Notes: generated by a model not told the origin, from the sequence alone. DNA of 64,000 nucleotides from Mucilaginibacter sp. (GCF_028288185.1 NZ_JAQBOF010000036.1:62001-126000), one strand, 5' to 3'. Numbered from the stretch's first letter, positions 34,213 to 42,666 are shown. Translations and numbers: made by a program.

Positions 34213-34920
34213 ATGATAAACCGTTTAAAAACTATTGTAATAATTGTATTTTCATGTTTATTGGGCTATACAGCAAAGGCGCAGGTAGGTAATGATTATG
34301 CACAGTATGATCTGGGTATAGGACTGGATATGAACCAAGCCTATACAGACGCGCAAACCATTAAAAGTACCAAATCGGGCCATTTTAACTTTAATTATAA
34401 TGTAAGCCCATTTGTAAATTACATTATCGAGTTTCAAACCGGCACACTGCAAGGGGGCGACTCATTAACTACCACTACGGGCAGGCAGTTTACCAATACT
34501 TTTAATGCTGTTATGTTTAGGGCGCAGCTGCAGATGGGCGAGATAATAGACTACTCGCAAGGTGGTTTGGCCAATGCCTTTAAAAACGTGTACGTTTCAT
34601 CAGGTGTAGGGTTTATAGTAAACCACTTAACCGAAATTAACAGGGCATCAATTCTAGTGCCCGGATTTTATACTGCCGGCGCAGACAACAGCAACGAGAT
34701 ACTTATACCGGCAAGGATTGGTTACGAGTTTAAATTTTATAACCGTTATAATCAGCCCGGGTTTAAAATAGATATTGGTTACCAATATAACTTTATAATG
34801 GGCGATCAATTAGATGGTTATGGTGTTGGTAAACAAAGAGACTCTTACTCTCAAATTTCTTTCGGTATTAAATTTGCCGTAGGTGGTGTTATTTCTTATA
34901 GAAAACAAATCACTTATTAA
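34213..34920 (+). CDS. Outer-membrane beta-barrel-like protein
   Basis: 235 residues from the ATG at 34213 with a signal peptide ending TAKAQ (about residue 24). The mature part is made of alternating polar and hydrophobic strands (HFNFNYNVSPFVNYIIEFQTG, GYEFKFYNRYNQPGFKIDIGYQYNFIMG), closing with QISFGIKFAVGGVISYRKQITY, the type of C-terminal strand seen in outer-membrane barrels. Eight to ten strands would fit. No specific family; a structural or porin-like role is inferred only from form. Confidence 0.65.
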   Translation: MINRLKTIVIIVFSCLLGYTAKAQVGNDYAQYDLGIGLDMNQAYTDAQTIKSTKSGHFNFNYNVSPFVNYIIEFQTGTLQGGDSLTTTTGRQFTNTFNAVMFRAQLQMGEIIDYSQGGLANAFKNVYVSSGVGFIVNHLTEINRASILVPGFYTAGADNSNEILIPARIGYEFKFYNRYNQPGFKIDIGYQYNFIMGDQLDGYGVGKQRDSYSQISFGIKFAVGGVISYRKQITY

Positions 34921-34987
34921 TATCTTTTTTAAGCTATTAAATTGATCTTGGCAGGGTTTTTACTGTATAAACATAAATTATAAACCC

Positions 34988-35407
34988 ATGAACAATAATC
35001 CTTTTAACAACGAAAACGATGACAGGGATAAAACCTTGAGGGACGAACTAGGCGAAACTATTGACAAAGGGCAATTGCGTTTTAATGCCGATGATAACAG
35101 CTATGAACTTGATGTGAAAAGCGATGACCCTGATTATGATCATCCTGATCCATACAATACTTCGCAGAAAAACGGAGCCGACATCAGCTCAACTTACGAT
35201 GAAGCTAACCCTTATGACGCAGTTGATGAGTATATACCCAATGAGTCGTTAGAAACAGATGTTGACCAGCTAGGTATGCATATTGATGATGGCGAAAGCA
35301 TTATTGTTGACCCGCTTGATGAAAGCCTGGCCCACACGCCAGAGGATGACCGTGATGATTTGGATGAAGAAGGATATCCTAAAAACGATACACCTAATAT
35401 ACACTAA
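34988..35407 (+). CDS. Highly acidic unknown protein
   Basis: 139 residues without a signal peptide or hydrophobic core; rich in Asp, Glu and Asn (MNNNPFNNENDDRDK, SDDPDYDHPDPYN, HTPEDDRDDLDEEGYP). Probably disordered. A second acidic protein of this kind is at 38774-39052; both share phrases such as 'DxDDxD' and 'NPDxDD'-like blocks but not a clear alignment. A role as a charge buffer or binding partner is possible but not shown. It has its own terminator. Confidence 0.55.
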   Translation: MNNNPFNNENDDRDKTLRDELGETIDKGQLRFNADDNSYELDVKSDDPDYDHPDPYNTSQKNGADISSTYDEANPYDAVDEYIPNESLETDVDQLGMHIDDGESIIVDPLDESLAHTPEDDRDDLDEEGYPKNDTPNIH

Positions 35408-35410
35408 AGC

Positions 35411-35446
35411 AAAAAGTCGCCCGAATCAACCAGGCGGCTTTTGTTT
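35411..35446 (+). terminator. Terminator after the acidic protein gene
   Basis: AAAAGTCGCC / GGCGGCTTTT stem (one G-T pair) followed by T-rich sequence, 3 bases after the stop codon. Confidence 0.7.
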
Positions 35447-35458
35447 TGATGAAATTAA

Positions 35459-36115
35459 TTATTTGGTAAAGGTTAAAATATAACCTGATCGTATGGTTTG
35501 CCCGCCCGCTGATGTCGTAGATGGATCAATAACCAACCAGGTCATATCTGTAGCCGATAAGGCGATTATTTGTATCTTATCATTTGCTGACCTGGCAAAA
35601 GGATCGGATGGGAATTGTATAAATAAATTAGTGCCCGATCCTGATAATGTATAAGTAGAAGGTCTGTTTGTTGATAGGCTGCTTACCACGGTGCAGGTTT
35701 TAGCAGCATCAATAAAAGTTGCGGTGGTTAGTATATTACTCGATGAAAGCGGAACGCCAAGAAAAGTATTGGTCTGATCAATAAAGATTGATTTGGTTGT
35801 CGCGTTAGTCCAAACACCTGTTAAACCGCTGTTACTTACAACTGACCCAATAGTAGTAGTGCCCGTAACCGTCCCTGTTATTCCTGTAGCGCCCGTAGTA
35901 CCTGTGTTTCCGGTAGCTCCCGTAGCGCCCGTTGCTCCGATAGCGCCCGTTGCTCCGGTAGCGCCAGTGGTTCCTGTGGTTCCGGTTGATGTAGTATTAG
36001 CTTCGGTTGCCACATAATTTGGATCGCCGGGTAGTATGGGCGGGTCAAGTTTACATGCTACTAAACTTGCACTAACATAAGCTAGCGCTAAAAATAATTT
36101 GTAGAGTTTTTTCAT
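35459..36115 (-). CDS. Lipoprotein with collagen-like GXT repeats
   Basis: 218 residues. Lipobox SLVAC (Cys21), then KLDPPILPGDPNY, then 13 uninterrupted G-X-Y triplets at residues 45-83, almost all with Thr in the third place (GTT, GAT, GNT, GIT). The C-terminal domain (about 95-218, NSGLTGVWTNATTKSIFI to GYILTFTK) resembles that of the neighbouring lipoprotein at 36220. Bacterial Gly-X-Thr repeats can form collagen triple helices stabilised by threonine glycosylation; here they would make a trimeric stalk on the cell surface. The repeat DNA (35867-35983) is prone to slippage. Confidence 0.75.
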   Translation of the reverse strand: MKKLYKLFLALAYVSASLVACKLDPPILPGDPNYVATEANTTSTGTTGTTGATGATGAIGATGATGATGNTGTTGATGITGTVTGTTTIGSVVSNSGLTGVWTNATTKSIFIDQTNTFLGVPLSSSNILTTATFIDAAKTCTVVSSLSTNRPSTYTLSGSGTNLFIQFPSDPFARSANDKIQIIALSATDMTWLVIDPSTTSAGGQTIRSGYILTFTK

Positions 36116-36219
36116 TATAACTGGGTAACGTTAAATAAAAGTAAAGATTTTATTTAAAAAAATGGATGACTTACTATAAAATAATCAGGCTGTTATGTTA
36201 TTAAGCATAAGCCTCAACT

Positions 36220-36756
36220 TTATTTAGTAAATGTTATCTGGTAGCCTTTATGAAAGTATTTACCACTAAGTAATGTTGAGACAGTATCAAGCGCAACCCA
36301 GGTCATGGATGTAGATGTTAAATTGGTGATCCTAACTTCGCTTGTTTTGCTGGTAAAAAATGGGTTAGGTGTAAGTTTTATATATAAAACATTATTTGAT
36401 GTTGATAATTGATAAGTTTCTGTGGATGGCCCGGCGGATGCAGGCAAATCAGTATAAGTAGCGGTTTTTGCCTGGTCATCCAGCTTAACAGCAGAAAATT
36501 TATTAGGCACTCCGACACCCGATACAACTATGTTAGCCGTATCATAAAGCTGTTGTGCAGTTAGCGTTGCTTTCCATAAAGCATTTAAATAACTATCATT
36601 TAATGTTTTGCCCTTTACTACAATACCTAAAACTGTTTGTCCATCAGTAGGGTCAGTGCTACTGGTAGCTGCGGGTGTTACGGGCTTGTCAAGCTTGCAT
36701 GCGTTTATTGCGATACAGGCAGCTAATGTTAATAATATCTTTGTATATCTTTTCAC
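36220..36756 (-). CDS. Lipoprotein, paralogue of the collagen-like protein without the stalk
   Basis: 178 residues, lipobox AINAC (Cys20) followed by KLDKPVTP. The C-terminal domain has the same plan as its neighbour: '...TATYTDLPAS', 'NNVLYIKLTPNPF', 'LTSTSMTWVALD', ending GYQITFTK versus GYILTFTK. It lacks the G-X-T stretch and has a short Thr/Ser linker in its place. It lies 104 bases upstream on the same strand; a tandem duplication with gain or loss of the stalk is the simple reading. Confidence 0.7.
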   Translation of the reverse strand: MKRYTKILLTLAACIAINACKLDKPVTPAATSSTDPTDGQTVLGIVVKGKTLNDSYLNALWKATLTAQQLYDTANIVVSGVGVPNKFSAVKLDDQAKTATYTDLPASAGPSTETYQLSTSNNVLYIKLTPNPFFTSKTSEVRITNLTSTSMTWVALDTVSTLLSGKYFHKGYQITFTK

Positions 36757-36808
36757 TTATTATCTATCAAAAAAACACTTTGTCTATAAAGATATAATTT
36801 TAGGGGTA

Positions 36809-38617
36809 TCAATCAAAATCCAGATTGAAGCGCTTTCGCAGTTCGGCCAGCTGTGGGTTTTTTGCTGCCATGTGCTGGTATTTTTCCTGGGCCGTGTAAG
36901 GGCGTTTTACTCTTACCTGTTCATCAATGCGGGTATTAACCTCTATATTATAATTTTTAAGCGTTTGGCGCAGATAATTAAGCAACGGTGGTTTTTCGCC
37001 ACGAAATAACTGCTCCTGTACCTTATTTTCAACCACTACCTCAAACACATAAGGTTGAAGCATTTTAGGTACTTCTGATATAAATATGGTGAACACGCTC
37101 ATTCGGCCAGCGGCTTTTATAGTAGCGGCAAATTCATTCCAATGCTTTAAAAAATCATCAAAGCTAAAGTCTTCGGCGGCATCACCTTTTTCATAAGGGT
37201 CTTCTTCCTCGGCTATGGTTTCTTTAGTATTACCAATATCTTTTAACGATGGTATTTTTATTGATGTACTGCCGGCATTAGGTATAAATGTTGGTTTGGG
37301 TTTTTCGGCAATTACAGGTTCGGCCTTGGTTTCTATAATCTCTTTAACCGATTCAGTAATTTTTGGTGATGTGGCATAAGTTGCCGGGGCATCACTAACT
37401 ATTGATACTTCGTTATTAATTGCTGCCGGTTTAGTGGCGCTTACTGCTGGGGTATCAGGTTTTTTTTTTAGCTGCTCGTTTGCATCGGGCATTACAGTTA
37501 ACGGCGTGGTTTCCAGGCTAAATACCGAGAGCAGATGGCACATTTTAAGCAAAGCCAGTTCAACCTGTAAACGTTGGTTTTTACTCAGTTTATAATTAAG
37601 ATCGCATTGGTTAGCAATATTCATTGCCGATAACAGGAACGATACACTTGCCGCCTGCGATTGCTGCAAATATTTAGCTTTAATACCCTCGCTAACCTCT
37701 AATAATTTTAAGGTCGATGCATCTTTAGTCACCAGCAAATTGCGAAAATGTTCTGACAGCCCCGATATAAAATGTGCGCCATCAAACCCATTGGTTAATA
37801 TCTCATCAAAAAATAACAGAGTTTTAGCAGTATTTTCGGTAAGTAAACTATCGGTTATATTAAAGTAGTAATCGTAATCAAGTATATTCAAATTATCAAT
37901 TACCGAGCGATAGGTAACATTAGCGTCCGAAAAGCTAACGATCTGATCGAACATGGATAACGCGTCCCTTAAACCACCATCCGCTTTTTGGGCGATGATA
38001 TGCAGGCCATCAACCTCATATTTAATATTTTCTTTACCGGCTATTGATGCCAGGTGGTTAGCCATATCATCAACACCTATCCGGTTAAAATCAAAGATCT
38101 GGCAGCGCGACAGGATGGTGGGTAGTATTTTATGCTTCTCGGTAGTAGCCAGTATAAAAATGGCATAATGCGGTGGTTCTTCCAGCGTTTTCAGGAAAGC
38201 GTTAAAAGCCGCCTGCGATAGCATGTGTACCTCATCAATAATATAAACCTTGTAGCGTGCGCCTTGTGGCGGTATGCGCACTTGCTCAATCAGGCTGCGG
38301 ATATCATCAACCGAGTTGTTTGATGCTGCATCCAGCTCATGTATATTAAATGAATTACCGTTTTGGAATGATTTGCATGATGGACATTCGCTGCAAGCTT
38401 CGCCATTGGGCTGTAAATTGGTACAGTTTATGGTTTTAGCAAGGATACGCGCGCAGGTAGTTTTGCCTACACCCCGCGGCCCGCAGAATAAAAAAGCCTG
38501 CGCCAACTGATTATTCTTAATAGCGTTTTTTAACGTATTAGTTATATGTTGCTGACCAACAACGGTTTCGAAAGTAGCCGGGCGATATTTGCGTGCCGAA
38601 ACGATAAAATTATCCAC
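36809..38617 (-). CDS. dnaX: DNA polymerase III subunit gamma/tau
   Basis: Clamp-loader ATPase of the replicase. 602 residues. The AAA+ part has Walker A GPRGVGKT (46-53), the zinc module with Cys65, Cys75, Cys78 and Cys81, and IIDEVHMLS (Walker B). The C-terminal tau region begins after about residue 380 with a low-complexity linker and ends in a helical domain (FDDFLKHWNEFAATIKAAGRM). The start codon is GTG (GTG-GAT-AAT), as no ATG lies in the right place. No A-rich frameshift site for a short gamma form was recognised. Confidence 0.95.
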   Translation of the reverse strand: MDNFIVSARKYRPATFETVVGQQHITNTLKNAIKNNQLAQAFLFCGPRGVGKTTCARILAKTINCTNLQPNGEACSECPSCKSFQNGNSFNIHELDAASNNSVDDIRSLIEQVRIPPQGARYKVYIIDEVHMLSQAAFNAFLKTLEEPPHYAIFILATTEKHKILPTILSRCQIFDFNRIGVDDMANHLASIAGKENIKYEVDGLHIIAQKADGGLRDALSMFDQIVSFSDANVTYRSVIDNLNILDYDYYFNITDSLLTENTAKTLLFFDEILTNGFDGAHFISGLSEHFRNLLVTKDASTLKLLEVSEGIKAKYLQQSQAASVSFLLSAMNIANQCDLNYKLSKNQRLQVELALLKMCHLLSVFSLETTPLTVMPDANEQLKKKPDTPAVSATKPAAINNEVSIVSDAPATYATSPKITESVKEIIETKAEPVIAEKPKPTFIPNAGSTSIKIPSLKDIGNTKETIAEEEDPYEKGDAAEDFSFDDFLKHWNEFAATIKAAGRMSVFTIFISEVPKMLQPYVFEVVVENKVQEQLFRGEKPPLLNYLRQTLKNYNIEVNTRIDEQVRVKRPYTAQEKYQHMAAKNPQLAELRKRFNLDFD

Positions 38618-38700
38618 AGCTACTAAGTTAGCAAGAAATTGCTTTACCTGAAAGTGTCAAAAAAGGATTGTTGATAAATTAGAGATTGACTTAGATAACG

Positions 38701-38764
38701 TCCCCGCAGTCTGTGTCCTCACAGACTGCTTTACCGGCGTTGTCTGTGGGGACACAGACAACGG
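38701..38764. repeat. Dispersed palindrome 'gtctgtgtcc'
   Basis: gcagtctgtgtcctcacagactgc and gttgtctgtggggacacagacaac are two hairpins in a row that can also pair with each other. They lie between dnaX and the acidic protein gene and may end both transcripts. Confidence 0.65.
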
Positions 38765-38773
38765 GTTAGTCTT

Positions 38774-39052
38774 TTATTGCAAGTCATCATCCGGCAAATG
38801 GTCGTCATCCGGATCAGGGTTGGTAATGTCATATTCGCCATCAGCATTAGGCTCATTTATATCATCATTTACCTGTATGGCATGCAGGTCATCAAGATCG
38901 GCGGCTTGGTCGTCAAAATCTTCGTCTTCTTCATCGTCTTCCTGGTCACTTTCTGTTTCATCATAATCATCCCCGGGGGCTTGAAAATAGATGGTATCAT
39001 ACATAAATGTAGTATGATTTGCAGTTTGGCTTTCAATATATTCAAAATCCAT
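38774..39052 (-). CDS. Small acidic protein
   Basis: 92 residues: a mixed N-terminus (MDFEYIESQTANHTTFMYDTIYFQ) followed by a tail made mostly of Asp and Glu (about residues 27-92). No signal peptide, no family. Such tails are disordered and could mimic DNA or bind basic proteins. It is expressed toward dnaX and ends in the palindrome pair at 38701-38764. Confidence 0.5.
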   Translation of the reverse strand: MDFEYIESQTANHTTFMYDTIYFQAPGDDYDETESDQEDDEEDEDFDDQAADLDDLHAIQVNDDINEPNADGEYDITNPDPDDDHLPDDDLQ

Positions 39053-39208
39053 GGCAGTGCTGTTTTGTTAAAATAATGACAATCTAAATTAGCTTAATGT
39101 TTTATCTGCAGTGTTAATTTCAGGTTTTATTTTTATTAACAAAAGTTGGTTGAGATTTATAGCTAAAATTAGGTTACTGTATTGTCTTTAATTTTACTGC
39201 ACTTTATG

Positions 39209-39239
39209 TTGCATAAATAAAAATATCTTGCTACATTTG
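39209..39239 (+). promoter_or_regulatory. Promoter of the rpsF-rpsR-rplI operon
   Basis: TTGC at 39209-39212 and TACATTTG at 39232-39239, with exactly 19 bases between them: a textbook Bacteroidota promoter. Confidence 0.8.
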
Positions 39240-39243
39240 CAGC

Positions 39244-39257
39244 CCCGAATTGTCGGG
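39244..39257 (+). promoter_or_regulatory. Small hairpin in the rpsF leader, possible S6:S18 control site
   Basis: CCCGA/TCGGG with a 4-base loop lies directly after the promoter, in the first bases of the transcript. S6:S18 complexes are known to bind rpsF leaders in many bacteria through CCG-containing stems; whether this hairpin is such a site is an inference. Confidence 0.3.
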
Positions 39258-39285
39258 TTAAATAATTAAAAATCAAAGTATAATA

Positions 39286-39651
39286 ATGCAACAGTACGAA
39301 ATCGTGATCGTTCTAACCCCGTTGTTATCAGAAGAAACTGCTAAAGAGGCAATAGCCAAATACAGCAAGACCTTAACTGATGGCGGAGCCGAAATTGTCC
39401 AGGAGGATAATTGGGGTTTGAGAAAATTAGCGTACCCTATTCAAAAGAAAACTACAGGGTACTATCACTTAACTGAATTTAAGGCTCCAGGTGATTTAAT
39501 TAACAAATTGGAAGTCGAGTTAAGACGCGATGAGCGTGTTTTGCGTTTCCTTACAATTGCTTTGGACAAACATGCCATAGCTTACAATGAGAAAAAACGT
39601 AGCGGTGCCTTTAACAAGAAACCAGCTGCTAAAGTGGAGGAAGCAAACTAA
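39286..39651 (+). CDS. rpsF: 30S ribosomal protein S6
   Basis: 121 residues, MQQYEIVIVLTPLLSEE at the start and DNWGLRKLAYPIQKKTTGYYHL in the middle are the S6 signature. The C-terminus has a short basic/Lys-rich tail beyond the core. First gene of rpsF-rpsR-rplI; its stop overlaps the rpsR start by one base (TAATG). S6 pairs with S18 on the platform of the 30S subunit, which explains the coupling. Confidence 0.97.
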   Translation: MQQYEIVIVLTPLLSEETAKEAIAKYSKTLTDGGAEIVQEDNWGLRKLAYPIQKKTTGYYHLTEFKAPGDLINKLEVELRRDERVLRFLTIALDKHAIAYNEKKRSGAFNKKPAAKVEEAN

Positions 39652-39914
39652 TGGCAAACGACCAAATTAAATACGTAACGGCCCCTAAAGTAGAGGACAA
39701 TCGTAAAAAATACTGCCGTTTTAAAAAGAATGGTATTAAGTATATTGATTACAAAGACGCTAACTTTTTATTAAAGTTTATTAATGATCAGGGTAAAGTA
39801 TTACCTCGCCGTTTAACCGGTACGTCATTAAAGTTTCAGCGTAAAGTGGCTCAAGCTGTTAAACGTGCGCGCCACATTGGTTTATTACCTTATGTTACAG
39901 ACTCATTAAAATAA
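39651..39914 (+). CDS. rpsR: 30S ribosomal protein S18
   Basis: 87 residues with KKYCRFKKNGIKYIDYKD near the start and the conserved core LPRRLTGTSLKFQRKVAQAVKRARHIGLLPY. The single CxFxKN block is kept, so it may bind zinc only weakly if at all (one Cys). Translationally coupled to rpsF by a one-base overlap and followed by rplI after 17 bases. Confidence 0.97.
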   Translation: MANDQIKYVTAPKVEDNRKKYCRFKKNGIKYIDYKDANFLLKFINDQGKVLPRRLTGTSLKFQRKVAQAVKRARHIGLLPYVTDSLK

Positions 39915-39931
39915 TCGGGAGGTAAAAGACA

Positions 39932-40375
39932 ATGGAAGTTATTTTAAAACAAGACATAAAAAACCTGGGCGATAAAGACGATGTAGTAACCGTTAAACCA
40001 GGATATGGCCGTAATTTTTTATTTCCTAAAGGATACGCCATATTAGCTACTGTATCTGCACGCAAAGTTTTGGCTGAAAACCTAAAACAAGCTGCATTTA
40101 AACAAGAAAAAATACGCAAGGATGCTGATGCTATTGCAACCCGTTTAGAAGGTGTTAAACTTACTATCGGTGCTAAAGCAGGCGAAACCGGAAAAATATT
40201 TGGTGCTATCAACACAATACAAATTGCTGATGCATTGAAAAAAGAAGGTTTTGACGTTGACCGTCGCCGTATTACTTTTGACCAGGAGCCAAAATTTGTT
40301 GGTGATTACACCGCAATTGTGAACCTGCATAAAGAAGTTAAGGTACAAGTACCTTTCTCGGTAGTAGCAGAGTAA
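39932..40375 (+). CDS. rplI: 50S ribosomal protein L9
   Basis: 147 residues: N-terminal domain MEVILKQDIKNLGDKDDVVTVKPGYGRNFLFPKGYA, long connecting helix (about 45-75), and C-terminal RNA-binding domain ending in VPFSVVAE. An aggaggt-like 'gggaggtaaaag' lies 8-20 bases before the ATG, one of the few Shine-Dalgarno-like sites here. Last gene of the operon; word repeats follow at once. Confidence 0.97.
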   Translation: MEVILKQDIKNLGDKDDVVTVKPGYGRNFLFPKGYAILATVSARKVLAENLKQAAFKQEKIRKDADAIATRLEGVKLTIGAKAGETGKIFGAINTIQIADALKKEGFDVDRRRITFDQEPKFVGDYTAIVNLHKEVKVQVPFSVVAE

Positions 40376-40377
40376 TT

Positions 40378-40842
40378 TGATTTCGGATTTCGGAATTTCG
40401 ATTTCGGATTTAAAATTTTAAATATTAAAATTAAAGGTGTTGAGCATTGCTTGACACCTTTTTTTGTTTTGCTATGTGCTGTCACCAGTAAACCGCTATA
40501 ATTTTTGTATATTGTATCGTTTCAAAAATCCCCAACCACCCATTTCAACAAAGCAATAACAAATTTCTGATTTGCGTAAAATACGCTCCCTCAAGTTCTT
40601 TTATTTTAATTAAGTATTTGATTATTAGATTTTTAATCATAAAACATACTACTTGTATAACGCACAATACCCGATAAATGGCATAAATTACTACCGGTAA
40701 AACCCATAATACCCGAAAATGGCCTGAAATTATTACCGGCAAAAGTAGTAATACCCGAAAAATGACTGTTTTTACTACCGACTAAAGCCCTGATACAGGT
40801 GTGATAAACTAATCCGAAATCGAACATCCGAAATCCGAAATA
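40378..40842. repeat. Mirrored word repeat flanking the rplI-mtgA gap
   Basis: The left arm (40378-40412) is built of 'gatttcggattt' words; the right arm (40809-40842) of 'aatccgaaatc' words, its reverse complement. They enclose a 390-base non-coding stretch that holds the tandem array at 40655-40781. The right arm ends 19 bases before the mtgA start. No gene was found between them. Confidence 0.65.
40655..40781 (-). repeat. Degenerate 42-bp tandem repeat, three units
   Basis: Read on the minus strand, three units of 41-42 bases follow one another, each with CCGGTAGTAAT, a short variable part and CATTTTTCGGGTATTA. The same unit occurs three times at 55015-55172 in the opposite orientation. 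Confidence 0.7.
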
Positions 40843-40860
40843 ATACAATATTTTAGTCGC

Positions 40861-41550
40861 ATGAAAGGTATTGGTAAACTTATCTGGCGTTTTGTTAAAT
40901 TATCCCTGATATTATTTATTGGGATTACCGTGTTCTGGGTGATATTTTACCGCTTTGTAAACCCACCTGTAACCTGGCTGATGCTTACCCGTGGGTTTGA
41001 GCGCAAAGCTGCTGGTAAGGATTGGAAGATTGACAAGCAATGGCGTGACTTTGATGACATTGCCGACCCCATGAAACGCGCAGCCGTAGCTGCCGAAGAT
41101 CAAAGCTTTTTAGAGAACCACGGCTTTGATTTTAACGCTATCGAAAAAGCCATACAGAAAAACTCGCGCAGCAATAAATTAATTGGAGGCAGTACCATAT
41201 CACAACAAACAGCCAAGAATGTATTTTTATGGCCTGGGAGATCATGGGTGCGCAAAGGCTTTGAGGCTTATTTTACGTTGCTGATTGAGGTATTTTGGAG
41301 CAAACGCCGTATCATGGAGGTATACCTTAATGTAATTGAAATGGGGGATGGCATATATGGCGTTAATGCCGCAGCGCAAGCCTATTTCCATAAAGAGGCC
41401 TTTGACTTAACACGGGCACAGGCTGCTGCCATAGCATCAATTTTTCCAAGTCCGCTTAAATGGTCGGCTACTGATCCGACAGATTATGTGCGGCATCGAC
41501 AGTATTTGATAATGAAGAATATGCGAAGATTAGGGCCGATGGATTTTTAG
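40861..41550 (+). CDS. mtgA: Monofunctional peptidoglycan transglycosylase
   Basis: Polymerises lipid II into glycan strands. 229 residues: one N-terminal membrane helix (about 11-30) and a GT51 domain with RAAVAAEDQSFLENHGFD (the catalytic Glu in EDQ), GGSTISQQTAKNVFLWPGRS, KRRIMEVYLNVIEMGDGIYGVNAAAQAYF. No transpeptidase domain follows, so it is the monofunctional type. Its start lies just after the right arm of a mirrored word repeat. Confidence 0.95.
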   Translation: MKGIGKLIWRFVKLSLILFIGITVFWVIFYRFVNPPVTWLMLTRGFERKAAGKDWKIDKQWRDFDDIADPMKRAAVAAEDQSFLENHGFDFNAIEKAIQKNSRSNKLIGGSTISQQTAKNVFLWPGRSWVRKGFEAYFTLLIEVFWSKRRIMEVYLNVIEMGDGIYGVNAAAQAYFHKEAFDLTRAQAAAIASIFPSPLKWSATDPTDYVRHRQYLIMKNMRRLGPMDF

Positions 41551-41627
41551 CCCCCTAGCCCCTTGGCGGGGAAACGATAGTACATGGGCGCAGTAGACTT
41601 ACGAAGTTTTTAAAACTTCGTAAGTCT
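41551..41627. repeat. G/C-rich repeat plus palindrome 'agacttacgaag'
   Basis: ccccctagccccttggcgggg directly follows the mtgA stop, and 41595-41627 is a perfect palindrome with 16-base arms, a close copy of 21447-21483. It separates convergent genes. Confidence 0.75.
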
Positions 41628-41654
41628 TAACGATGTAAAAGACTCAACGATATA

Positions 41655-42137
41655 CTAAACCACCAAATCCCTAAACAACTGTATGTGCCAGCTATCTTTA
41701 AATGGCACTTCCCATTTGGTTTGCAGTTCGGTTAGATTTTGTACCAGGTTGTTATAAACTATTGTATCGGTATTTATGGTGCCTTGTTTAAGTAGGTCTT
41801 CAAATCCGTGGCGTGGCAATGAAAACACTTCATCGGCTTGTTTGTAAGCCAGGTTAAAACGATCAAACAGGTTGATGTTAAACTCGCGTTCCAAATTCTG
41901 CATAAAACGTACCGATTTATCAATAGAGCAGCCGCTGGCGCCTGCCTGCGTTTCATCAACTATTAGTATTAAAAAGCGGTTGTAGCGTATTTCGGCTTTG
42001 GCTTTAAGCTGGTTATTGTGGGCGGTCCACTCGGCAGTAAAACTGTTTAGCTGTTGTTGTATTTGCTGTACCACCTCGTCAGCCAGTTTTTTATCCGACT
42101 GATATACCCACACTCTTGAATTTTCAGAAAATTGCAT
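41655..42137 (-). CDS. Unknown conserved Bacteroidota protein
   Basis: 160 residues from the ATG at 42137 (MQFSENSRVWVYQ). The phrases RFLILIVDETQAGASGCSIDKSVRFMQ and LFDRFNLAY are strongly conserved-looking. I recall this family being labelled 'ABC transporter ATPase' in some annotations, but there is no Walker A loop, so that label is not supported. Cytoplasmic, single gene. The SGCSIDKS loop may be a functional site; its role is unknown. Confidence 0.6.
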   Translation of the reverse strand: MQFSENSRVWVYQSDKKLADEVVQQIQQQLNSFTAEWTAHNNQLKAKAEIRYNRFLILIVDETQAGASGCSIDKSVRFMQNLEREFNINLFDRFNLAYKQADEVFSLPRHGFEDLLKQGTINTDTIVYNNLVQNLTELQTKWEVPFKDSWHIQLFRDLVV

Positions 42138-42183
42138 GCACAAAGCTACCAAATTATTAACTTAGGGCCAGCGATTTGTTGTC

Positions 42184-42666
42184 ATGATAAAATCAGTTCT
42201 GTCAAAAAATAAAAAAATAGCCATACTCTTCTCTGTTATACTAACCTCGGTGGCTAGTTTATGCTTCATCGCCGGTATGAACGACCAGGATTGGCTAACC
42301 TGGGGAAACAAATGCCTTGCCCAATCTTTCGACCCATCAGCAGACGTTAAAATAAAAAAATGGGAACTGGTATTAACTGACGATTCTTTTATTCGCCTGC
42401 GTAAAATATACCAAAACGGCAAACAGGAGTACTTTTCTTTTTATCTTCAGAAATTAGAAGATATGGATTACATAGGAAACGTAAACGTAGGTATCCTGCA
42501 ACTTAGAGCCAAAGCAGATGACATCATCGTACAAACTTATAATGACCGTCAGGGGAATGTTGACTCGATGGCGAACGTGTTGACCATCCCCGTAAAAAAT
42601 ATGGAACCCGAGCGGTTGGATAGCTTGCGTGCTGCTTTGAATTATTTTAAAGCGAAGAATTTATAA
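42184..42666 (+). CDS. Unknown membrane-anchored or secreted protein
   Basis: 160 residues. A hydrophobic segment at 12-31 (IAILFSVILTSVASLCFIAG) serves as signal or anchor. The rest (WELVLTDDSFIRLRKIYQNGKQEYFSFYLQKLEDMDY) is polar and beta-like; no family recognised. Its last six bases overlap the end of the convergent CCG-domain gene (TTATAA), a compact arrangement. Confidence 0.6.
   Translation: MIKSVLSKNKKIAILFSVILTSVASLCFIAGMNDQDWLTWGNKCLAQSFDPSADVKIKKWELVLTDDSFIRLRKIYQNGKQEYFSFYLQKLEDMDYIGNVNVGILQLRAKADDIIVQTYNDRQGNVDSMANVLTIPVKNMEPERLDSLRAALNYFKAKNL

Noticed and set aside
36809..38617. Programmed frameshift for a short gamma form of DnaX
   Set aside because: No A6-7 slippery run with a following stop was found near the domain border.
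40655..40781. CRISPR-like repetition
   Set aside because: Units are degenerate and directly joined without unique spacers, and no cas gene is in the window.
41655..42137. ABC transporter ATPase label for this family
   Set aside because: No Walker A, Walker B or ABC signature can be seen.
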